A stretch of 64,000 nt of DNA from Candidatus Berkiella cookevillensis (GTDB lineage Bacteria > Pseudomonadota > Gammaproteobacteria > Berkiellales > Berkiellaceae): the NCBI RefSeq assembly GCF_001431315.2, contig NZ_LKHV02000001.1, forward strand, positions 1,116,001-1,180,000, given 5' to 3'. Below the pieces are notes generated by a model. It worked only from the letters and a program-made list of their open reading frames with translations. It was not told the origin of the DNA and did not search any database. Shown piece by piece: positions 58,601 to 64,000 of the stretch (its first letter is position 1; every line of letters begins with the position of its first letter). The position numbers were made by a program, and so were the translations under genes.

Positions 58601-58790
58601 TCCTGAATTTGCTCAGCTGCTCCGAGGTAAATTGTCGCAATCCATTGTGTCAAGTGAGAAATCAGGGAGTGCGCCGCCCGTCACTTTTTCTAGGGAGTCA
58701 AAAAGGAAACGAAAGAGAGTGGACGCTGATGCTGATAGAGGTATTAGTGTCGAGGCTAAGCCCCCCTCGAAGAAAGTAAACAGAAATTGA
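55620..58790 (+). CDS. Ankyrin-repeat protein with C-terminal nuclear-localisation-like tail
   Basis: A 1,056-residue protein. Residues 1-350 are helical with coiled-coil potential (KKKTDEASKESSS, EMKKEIETNNKRFKELERK). A globular middle region has the blocks TDCCQSLSGEAGEPC (about 373-388), GQSWAWR (about 420) and VFDSIE (about 434); I cannot name the domain. Ankyrin repeats follow: at least four from about 660 to 800 (GDTALHYAAQ, GCTPLMAAVRK, WTALHIAAQNG, GSTPLSIA) and three or so from about 887 to 985 (GSTALMAASNKG, GSTALMGAVEN, GNTALRYAIEK). The last 30 residues carry KRKRKRV (1028-1034) and PPSKKVNR, a bipartite-like basic signal. AGGAGATG precedes the ATG. It is a strong candidate for a secreted effector acting in the host cell; secretion itself is not shown. 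Confidence 0.88.
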   Translation: MDDDNFIDLLAKIDNIDKLYSALKNSKLALKKKTDEASKESSSAVDGVKNKIKVQEDAVAAANIKVEDFIIQQHVDQIVESIKRKYMLVEAAHGSDDSSALPADHARQYGEYYNVARYNELLNYCKLAHLYEHNGIPEEHALKLSLMFDNTTDAIKYIKEKGSVHDACLFTVPDVENCTFSEWKKLFQKNRNDMQFWVLLSRAPDLERILNQNKAAEGLDVRSRKHLNMIKEMKKEIETNNKRFKELERKDADIITYAEMQERNNLNAEVLPDLLSTLYKMSGGIQIQNADLAILKACNEHYLKESQASYKYMLEHGLTKKDCAKFIALERKDNDEHIPNIRIDGATIGHPGTYLMKVPVMDEMHAARAACLGKLTDCCQSLSGEAGEPCTIHGLTSEYGGFYVVCEGDVNNPTVQDTLLGQSWAWRSKSNAIVFDSIELSGDRKDPEYLKKIDKLSKFYITLSKNLVDGEYTDKVACGADSGMSTFVGVSSLLNTKEEFTDYNDYCDSNKQLPIVERSKPFYLYDSDQDSMTATEQAIRSVMENSFPLIASDFFKSLVNWIFIHKKEDLIERTLEIAKEFKREDEFECIDSAFRYPPDDYYSVLNNIENNWLWSDARFENGNTVLMNSILIRLQRGQGKNELEEVILKLMTLCANTIDLRNGNGDTALHYAAQYDMKGVVVALLEQGANLEIKNYSGCTPLMAAVRKKEINIVSTLLEHKADINAKDTEDWTALHIAAQNGNMEVVLKLIENDAIIDAKTKNGSTPLSIAILYRHGDIALKLLESGADVNCDSKSGITLLENAITRTHPNPELVIELIQRGGQIGANVHLINDLVGLLEEKGRRELIPELFANIRNFNDLLINAIDKDFTNLSFELINHSFVNSLSKYGSTALMAASNKGFLDIVTALVTHKANVNVQNAFGSTALMGAVENEREDIVGFLINNGANVNLKDGFGNTALRYAIEKKHLGIACKLIDAGAKLDDADNAVLNQTSPEFAQLLRGKLSQSIVSSEKSGSAPPVTFSRESKRKRKRVDADADRGISVEAKPPSKKVNRN

Positions 58791-58930
58791 TATTGTCACG
58801 ATACATAACATAGAGCTACATAAGTTATGTGCTGCAAAGCGATATTATTGACAATAAGTTGAAATTCAGTTGGAAACCTTCAGAAAGAGAGTACAATTGC
58901 ACTATTTCTTTGAAAGAATATTTAATTAAC

Positions 58931-59944
58931 ATGAAAAAAATTACTTTAGTGGCACCGGGTCTCATTCCAGACACGAAGTGGATGTTGAATGAGCCACACA
59001 CTTATTTATCTACCTTATTATCCAGAGCTTCAGTGAATGAAGAGCCTGTCTATTCATTAGAAGCTACCTTGAAGCAGCTCTTTTCCATTACAGAAGACAA
59101 TTTACCTGTTGCGGCATTCATTGCTCATTACAGAAATATCTTGCAAGAAAATGAGCGGGATGCACACTTTTGTTGCGCAGATTATGTGCATTTTCAAGCA
59201 GATGCACATACAGTTTTTTTAAAATCCGTTTTAAATCGAGCTTTAGATCCCTCTGAGCATGAGCAGATTCAAACACTGATTAGACCTTATATCGAGCCAC
59301 AGCACCAATTATTCGCACTACAAGATGAACAAAATGCAGTTGTTCGACTTAGTGAAAAATTCGATATAATAACCAACCCTTTGTGGGAGGTGTTGGGGAA
59401 ATCGTTGCACATGCGTCTACCTTCAGGGCCAGATGCGGCCCAGATGCAACGTTTAATGACTGAACTACAGATGCTATTAAAAAATGCGCCCTTTAATCAA
59501 AAGCGTGTTGAAGAATCACTTGCCACTGTAGAAGGGCTATGGTTATGGGGATTTGGTTGCTTACCTAAAAATCTTACTTCTGAGTTTGACCTCATTGTGA
59601 GCAATGAAAGCTTTATGGGAGGGTTGGCTAAATGCGCTCAAACAACATTTGCTTCATTGGAAGAAGAGCCTCAAACGATATTTCAAAGCAAATATCAAAA
59701 TGTATTGGTTGTAGATACAAGGTTTCTCTATGCACTGCGTGAAGGAGATGTCACCCTCTGGCAACAATTGTTAAAAATATATGAAGACAATTATTTTTCT
59801 GCCTTTTATCATGCATTAGCAAATAAAAAATTATCTGAAATTAATTTTAATGTTGGCCGAAATAAATCTTATACACTGACACGGCATCAATTAAAATATT
59901 TTTGGCGACGTATTCGAAGCTTAGAAACTTTTTGCGAAGTGTAG
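58931..59944 (+). CDS. RecJ-linked hypothetical protein (phosphoglycerate-mutase-like family)
   Basis: I start at the ATG at 58931 (MKKITLVAPGLIPD, 337 residues) because relatives begin with a hydrophobic strand ending in PGL. The frame is open back to 58829, but the extra 34 residues look unlike coding sequence. Proteins of this kind sit upstream of recJ in many beta- and gammaproteobacteria and are annotated as phosphoglycerate-mutase-like; I recognise the context more than a catalytic motif and cannot see the metal ligands of true iPGM. Notable segments are HFCCADYVHFQAD and LWLWGFGCLPKN, typical of the family. The recJ start follows after 29 bp, so they are likely cotranscribed. Confidence 0.65.
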   Translation: MKKITLVAPGLIPDTKWMLNEPHTYLSTLLSRASVNEEPVYSLEATLKQLFSITEDNLPVAAFIAHYRNILQENERDAHFCCADYVHFQADAHTVFLKSVLNRALDPSEHEQIQTLIRPYIEPQHQLFALQDEQNAVVRLSEKFDIITNPLWEVLGKSLHMRLPSGPDAAQMQRLMTELQMLLKNAPFNQKRVEESLATVEGLWLWGFGCLPKNLTSEFDLIVSNESFMGGLAKCAQTTFASLEEEPQTIFQSKYQNVLVVDTRFLYALREGDVTLWQQLLKIYEDNYFSAFYHALANKKLSEINFNVGRNKSYTLTRHQLKYFWRRIRSLETFCEV

Positions 59945-59973
59945 AAGCTGTAAATTAAAAGCAAGGTTATTTG

Positions 59974-61746
59974 ATGCTAAATCTTCCTATTCCAACAATA
60001 AAAAAAAGAGAAGTAGATACACAGCGAAACCTCTTAGCAACTGAGTCAGGATTACATCCTGTCATTGCCCAGATACTTGCTTCTCGACCTTTTGATGATA
60101 ATTATTCACCATCGAAATTACTTTCTATGTCGCTTAAAGATCTGGATGCACCCAATGGATTAGCAGATCTCAAAAAAGCAATCGATCGGGTTATCTTAGC
60201 TTTTCAGCGCAATGAAGTAATTGGTATTGAAACCGATCATGATTGTGATGGTCAAACCAGTCATGCAGTTATTTATGAAGCTTTTATCAACTATTTCTCT
60301 TATCCAAAAGAGAAAATACGTTCTTATATTGGACATCGTTTAAAAGAAGGTTATGGTTTATCAAAAGCATTGGTAGATAGAATTTTAGAAGATAGCCCTA
60401 AGCCAAGTTTGATCATTACGGCAGACAATGGTTCCTCAGATGAAGTCTCTATTGCACGACTCAAAGAGAATGGTATTGATGTAATTGTGACCGATCACCA
60501 TGAGATTCCGGTAGATGGTATTCCTAAAAGCGCAGTTGCTGTTTTAAATCCAACACGGCCTGATTGCCAGTATCCAGATAGATTTGTTGCAGGCTGTATG
60601 GTGGCCTGGTTGTTTATGGCTGCCTTACGACAAGCATTAATAGAGCATAAAGTTCTTCCACATATACCCAAATTGGGTGAACTCTTAGATTTTGTGGCGG
60701 TTGGAACTATTGCGGACTGTGTGAGTATTGCAAAAAGTAAAAATAATCGAATTGTGGTGATGCGTGGAATGCAGTTGATACAACAAGCCAAAAGAGCATG
60801 TTGGAAAGCTGTATTGCCGCTCTTATCTGCTCCTTTGCGCTCAGAGGATTTGGGTTTTAAAATTGGCCCCTTATTAAATAGTGATGGCAGATTATCCTGT
60901 GCCTTTGGTTCTGTCAGCTTTTTGCTTGCCGAAGATATTGTAGAAGCAAAAAAATGGATAGAACATCTACAAATTCAAAATGCATCACGTAAAGAGATTC
61001 AAGAACGTATTACTCAGCTTGGATTAGAACAGGCCCTTTTGCAATATTCGAAAGGGAAATCTAGCTTAAGTATTCTCCTGAACGAAGGGCATGCAGGTGT
61101 GCATGGGATTTCAGCGAGTCGCATTAAAGACGCTTTTGGTAGACCTACGATTATTTTCTGTCCTAAAGCAGAAAATCCAGATCTCTTAACCGGATCGGCG
61201 CGTTCTGTGCCTGGTTTACATTTGAGAGAAGCATTACAAGCGGTTAAAGAGCGATGTCCAGATATTATTGAAAAATTTGGTGGGCATGAAGGGGCAGCTG
61301 GACTCACCATTTATAAATCAGGTTTTGAAATTTTTTCTGCTCATTTTGAAGAGGCTGTAGGCGCTACTTTATCTCATGCCCAGTTAGGCCCTGTTTTATG
61401 GACAGATGGTGCGCTGGACAGCCAATTTTTAAGTTGTGATTTTATTGAAGGCTTAATGAATCAACTAGAACCTTTTGGTCGAGAGTTTGAGCCTCCACAA
61501 TTTGAAGCACAAGCCATCGTTACCACTTTACAATTTATGGGTGAAAAAAAGAATCATGCACGCCTTGGTCTTTCAATAGAAGATGTGTGGGTCAATGGTG
61601 TCTGGTTTTTCTGTCGTGACAGCGCAGAGGATATCTCTCCAATTGCCATTGGGGATGAGGTTCAAGTGGTTTATGTACCCAAAGTTGAGGTATTTAGAGG
61701 CAACAAGCGTCTTGTCTGCATGATTAATTATTGCCAAAAAATATAA
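59974..61746 (+). CDS. recJ: Single-stranded-DNA-specific exonuclease RecJ
   Basis: A 5'-3' ssDNA exonuclease in recombination and mismatch repair. DHH-family motifs: DHDCDG (88-93), ITADNGSSD, VTDHHEIP and NPTRPDCQYP. The DHHA1 region has GPLLNSDGRL, then GHAGVHGISASRI, FGRPTIIF and KFGGHEGAAGLTI, and a C-terminal OB-like domain ends FRGNKRLVCMINY. 590 residues, near the usual length. The frame can start at a TTG (59971), but the ATG at 59974 fits the AAGG ribosome-binding site. The gene order recJ-prfB-lysS is conserved with E. coli. A 147-bp repeat begins 2 bases after the stop. Confidence 0.96.
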   Translation: MLNLPIPTIKKREVDTQRNLLATESGLHPVIAQILASRPFDDNYSPSKLLSMSLKDLDAPNGLADLKKAIDRVILAFQRNEVIGIETDHDCDGQTSHAVIYEAFINYFSYPKEKIRSYIGHRLKEGYGLSKALVDRILEDSPKPSLIITADNGSSDEVSIARLKENGIDVIVTDHHEIPVDGIPKSAVAVLNPTRPDCQYPDRFVAGCMVAWLFMAALRQALIEHKVLPHIPKLGELLDFVAVGTIADCVSIAKSKNNRIVVMRGMQLIQQAKRACWKAVLPLLSAPLRSEDLGFKIGPLLNSDGRLSCAFGSVSFLLAEDIVEAKKWIEHLQIQNASRKEIQERITQLGLEQALLQYSKGKSSLSILLNEGHAGVHGISASRIKDAFGRPTIIFCPKAENPDLLTGSARSVPGLHLREALQAVKERCPDIIEKFGGHEGAAGLTIYKSGFEIFSAHFEEAVGATLSHAQLGPVLWTDGALDSQFLSCDFIEGLMNQLEPFGREFEPPQFEAQAIVTTLQFMGEKKNHARLGLSIEDVWVNGVWFFCRDSAEDISPIAIGDEVQVVYVPKVEVFRGNKRLVCMINYCQKI

Positions 61747-61747
61747 G

Positions 61748-61894
61748 TATAGTCTTCGCACATGCGTTTTCGGGGGTGTTGTCTTCGCTCTCTCGCAATC
61801 CTCATGTACTAATATGGGAACGAAGGTTGCTCGAGGCTTGACGCCTACCCGACATTGTGCCCCTTGCGGGTAAAAATCATGTGCTGTGACTATA
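61748..61894. mobile_element. 147-bp MITE-like element with terminal inverted repeats, copy 2
   Basis: Same length and orientation as copy 1 at 20058-20204. Ends tatagtcttcgcacat and, read as reverse complement, tatagtcacagcacat match at 13 of 16 positions. It starts right behind the recJ stop codon. A stretch of roughly 18 bp near the middle differs most between the copies. Confidence 0.72.
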
Positions 61895-61900
61895 ATTAGA

Positions 61901-61951
61901 GGGGGCTGCCTTCGCCATCTCGCAAAAGTCATGTATTTTTATATACACGCC
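61901..61951. repeat. Partial third copy of the 147-bp element
   Basis: GGGGGCTGCCTTCGCCATCT, then CGCAAAAGTCATGTA and ATATACACGCC, resembles the left-central part of copy 1 (20082-20132), sitting 6 bases after copy 2. With copy 2 it fills most of the 343-bp gap between recJ and prfB; the remaining ~140 bp hold no other structure that I can identify. Confidence 0.5.
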
Positions 61952-62089
61952 TTATTATTGTAAAGTTAAAAAACAAACTCATAATTTATTAACTTTATGC
62001 CTCTAAGCGAGCCTTAAAGCGCGTCAAAATATAGCGAGGCACTTCAACTTGCTTTAAAATGACGCAACGAAAAAAATAATGAGGTTTCC

Positions 62090-63188
62090 GTGGAGACACA
62101 ACCCCTTCAAACCAAAATCAAAGATTTAAGCCAGCGCTTGGAAAAGCTCAGGGGGTATCTTTGACTATGATCAAAAGTGCGATCGATTAGAAGAAATTAC
62201 GCGTATGTTAGGCTCTTCTGATATCTGGAATGATCCTGATAAAGCGCAGGCTTTTAATAAGGAACGCGTACAGCTTGAGAAAATAATTGAAAATGTGGAT
62301 TTTATTCGCAATGGCTTAAGAGAGTTAAAAGAGCTGTTGGCGATTGCTATTGAAGATGAGGATGAAGATACTTTTCATGAGCTGTGCGAGGAAGCAGAAA
62401 AATTAGAAGAAGCTGTGCACAAGCTAGAATTTCAGAGGATGTTTTCCAAAGAAATGGATCCTAATGATTGTTACATTGATTTTCAGGCGGGTAGCGGTGG
62501 AACAGAAGCACAAGACTGGGCAGAAATGCTGCTTAGAATGTATCTACGTTGGGGAGAGCGCAAAGGTTTTAAGCTGACCCTACTAGAATGCTCTGCTGGG
62601 GAAGTGGCCGGTATTAAGAGTGCTACGGTAAAAGTAGAAGGTGATTATGCTTATGGTTGGTTAAGAACAGAGTCTGGAGTGCATCGTTTGGTGCGTAAAT
62701 CACCCTTTGATTCAGGAAATCGTCGCCATACTTCTTTTGCGGCAGTATTTATATCACCACATCTTGATGATGATATTGAGATTGATCTCAATCCTGCAGA
62801 TTTGCGAATTGATACCTATCGTGCCAGTGGGGCGGGTGGGCAGCATGTAAACAGAACAGATTCTGCAGTGCGTATAACTCATGTACCGACCAACATCGTT
62901 GTACAATGCCAAAGCGATCGATCTCAACACAAAAATAAAGCGCAAGCCTTAAGCCAATTAAAATCTAAATTGTATGAGTTAAAAATGCGAGAGCGCAACC
63001 AAGAGCAACAAGCTATCGAAGACAGCAAATCTTCGATCGGTTGGGGGAGTCAAATTCGCTCTTATGTCTTAGATGATTCTCGTATTAAAGATTTAAGAAC
63101 ACACGTGGAAACCACCAATATTCAAGGTATGTTGGATGGTAACTTATTGGATATGTTTATTTCAGCCAGTTTAAAAAGTGGGATATAA
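62090..63188 (+). CDS. prfB: Peptide chain release factor 2 with programmed +1 frameshift
   Basis: RF2 releases peptides at UGA and UAA. The reading starts at GTG 62090, with GAGG upstream, and runs 24 codons to an in-frame TGA at 62162-62164. The slippery site is CTC-AGG-GGG-TAT-CTT-TGA-C, the classical internal Shine-Dalgarno (AGGGGG) and CUU-UGA-C arrangement. A +1 shift on CUU continues at GAC (62163) for 341 codons, giving 365 residues, the same as E. coli RF2. The SPF anticodon-like tripeptide ([14 protein letters not shown]) and GGQ (249-251, [15 protein letters not shown]) are present. RF2 shortage favours the shift, so the gene is autoregulated. lysS follows directly. Confidence 0.97.
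62150..62164 (+). promoter_or_regulatory. RF2 programmed frameshift site
   Basis: The sequence AGGGGGTATCTTTGA combines an internal Shine-Dalgarno, the slippery CTT codon and the in-frame TGA followed by C. It controls prfB expression by competition between RF2 termination and +1 slippage. Confidence 0.95.
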
Positions 63189-63189
63189 A

Positions 63190-64000
63190 ATGACCGAATC
63201 AAATCAAGCGAAAGATCACAGCAATCAAGATGCAAATGAGCCACAAATTTCTCTGAATGAGCAAATGATTGAGCGACGCAATAAATTAAAAGCCTTGAGA
63301 GAACAAGGCAATGCTTATCCCAATGATTTTAAACGAGATGCCTATGCAAAGGATTTGATAGATGCTTTTGGGTCTTTAGAGCATGATGTGTTAGAGCAGG
63401 AAAATAAACAAGTTCACCTAGCAGGTCGCATGATGACCAAGCGACTGATGGGCAAAGCAAGTTTCATTCATTTGCAAGATATGACTGGACAGATTCAAGT
63501 ATATTTAAAACAAAGCGATTTGCCAGAAAATGTGTATGATGCCTTTAAGCATTGGGACTTAGGCGATATTGTGGGGGTGGTAGGTACTGTTTTTAAAACA
63601 AAGACTGGAGAGCTTTCTATTAAAGCCAGTCAAGCACATTTACTTTCAAAATCATTAAGACCTTTGCCAGACAAATATCATGGGCTTGTTGATATTGAAT
63701 CGTGTTATCGCCAACGTTATTTAGATTTGATGACCAATGCACAAACTCAGCAACGATTCCGTATGCGTACTCAACTGATCCAAGGCATACGAAATTTTTT
63801 AAATGAACATCGTTTTATTGAAGTTGAAACCCCAATGATGCACTCCATTGCAGGAGGGGCTGCTGCTAAGCCTTTTAAAACGCATCATAATGCATTGGAT
63901 ATGACTTTATTTTTAAGAATTGCACCAGAGTTATTTTTAAAGAGATTAGTTGTTGGTGGTTTTGAGCGTGTTTATGAAATCAATCGTAACTTTCGTAATG
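63190..64000 (+). CDS. lysS: Lysyl-tRNA synthetase, class II (N-terminal part, cut by window edge)
   Basis: Charges tRNA-Lys with lysine. 270 residues are visible and the frame is still open at the edge. The N-terminal anticodon-binding OB domain is recognisable ([32 protein letters not shown]), followed by the class II motif 1 region ([29 protein letters not shown], then [20 protein letters not shown]) and the start of motif 2 ([29 protein letters not shown]). The start ATG is 1 bp behind the prfB stop, the same tight prfB-lysS coupling as in E. coli. Confidence 0.96.
   Translation, partial: MTESNQAKDHSNQDANEPQISLNEQMIERRNKLKALREQGNAYPNDFKRDAYAKDLIDAFGSLEHDVLEQENKQVHLAGRMMTKRLMGKASFIHLQDMTGQIQVYLKQSDLPENVYDAFKHWDLGDIVGVVGTVFKTKTGELSIKASQAHLLSKSLRPLPDKYHGLVDIESCYRQRYLDLMTNAQTQQRFRMRTQLIQGIRNFLNEHRFIEVETPMMHSIAGGAAAKPFKTHHNALDMTLFLRIAPELFLKRLVVGGFERVYEINRNFRN

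Noticed and set aside
58795-58828. ACATAAC/GTTATGT inverted pair behind the ankyrin gene as terminator
   Set aside because: Only 7-bp AT-rich arms with a long loop and no following U-run.
61573-61932. Minus-strand open frame of 119 codons
   Set aside because: Overlaps recJ and the second 147-bp element; the shared peptide with the frame at 20066 is repeat-derived.

Overview
The window looks like the chromosome of an AT-rich gammaproteobacterium, most plausibly a host-associated member of the Legionellales/Coxiella/Berkiella side of the class. The gammaproteobacterial placement rests on gene neighbourhoods known from E. coli: recJ-prfB-lysS, xseA divergent from guaB-guaA, tadA next to purL, and metN-metI-metQ. 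The host-associated inference rests on very large low-complexity proteins, an ankyrin-repeat protein with a basic nuclear-localisation-like tail, and many small palindromic repeats. The genus is an inference; no 16S or other diagnostic RNA gene lies in the window.

Layout. 1-10072 (minus): a cut-off acidic protein and a 3,200-residue protein with DUF3638/DUF3645-like ATPase motifs. 10282-12734 (minus): the MetNIQ methionine importer. 12949-13719 (minus): a glycerophosphodiesterase. 13859-20075 (plus): an AddB-like nuclease and an AddA-like helicase-nuclease; the helicase carries a 36-codon in-frame palindromic insertion. 20387-23648: a 5'-nucleotidase, a 66-residue peptide with a double-glycine leader, a periplasmic cytochrome c and a GyrI-like ligand-binding protein. 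23649-24388: 740 bp of nested repeats, including a 379-bp element with perfect 18-bp terminal inverted repeats, a 10-bp target duplication and a dead GIY-YIG nuclease fragment. 24389-25183 (minus): fabI. 25333-32046: a four-gene peptide ABC importer laid out like yejABEF. 32204-33223: a REP-type/IS200-like transposase between short inverted repeats. 33698-44413: housekeeping genes xseA, guaB, guaA, tadA, purL and malic enzyme. 44554-45099 (minus): cytochrome b561. 45274-51358: two unrecognised proteins of 1,568 and 383 residues. 51351-55424: an Mth938-type protein, then the alanine aminotransferase, homoserine dehydrogenase and threonine synthase cluster. 55620-58790: the ankyrin protein. 58931-64000: a RecJ-linked protein, recJ, prfB with its programmed frameshift, and the start of lysS.

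How the genes fit together. The core genes cover purine and GMP synthesis, threonine and alanine metabolism, fatty-acid elongation, recombination (AddAB-like, ExoVII, RecJ), and import of methionine and peptides. Methionine and peptide import fits a bacterium that draws on host nutrients. The giant proteins and the ankyrin protein are the best candidates for host-interaction factors. The repeats fall into at least five families: an intragenic palindrome, a 147-bp element with terminal inverted repeats, a ~92-bp gene-flanking repeat, a GTAGGGGC inverted-repeat family, and the 379-bp element. No tRNA, rRNA, CRISPR array or known riboswitch was recognised.
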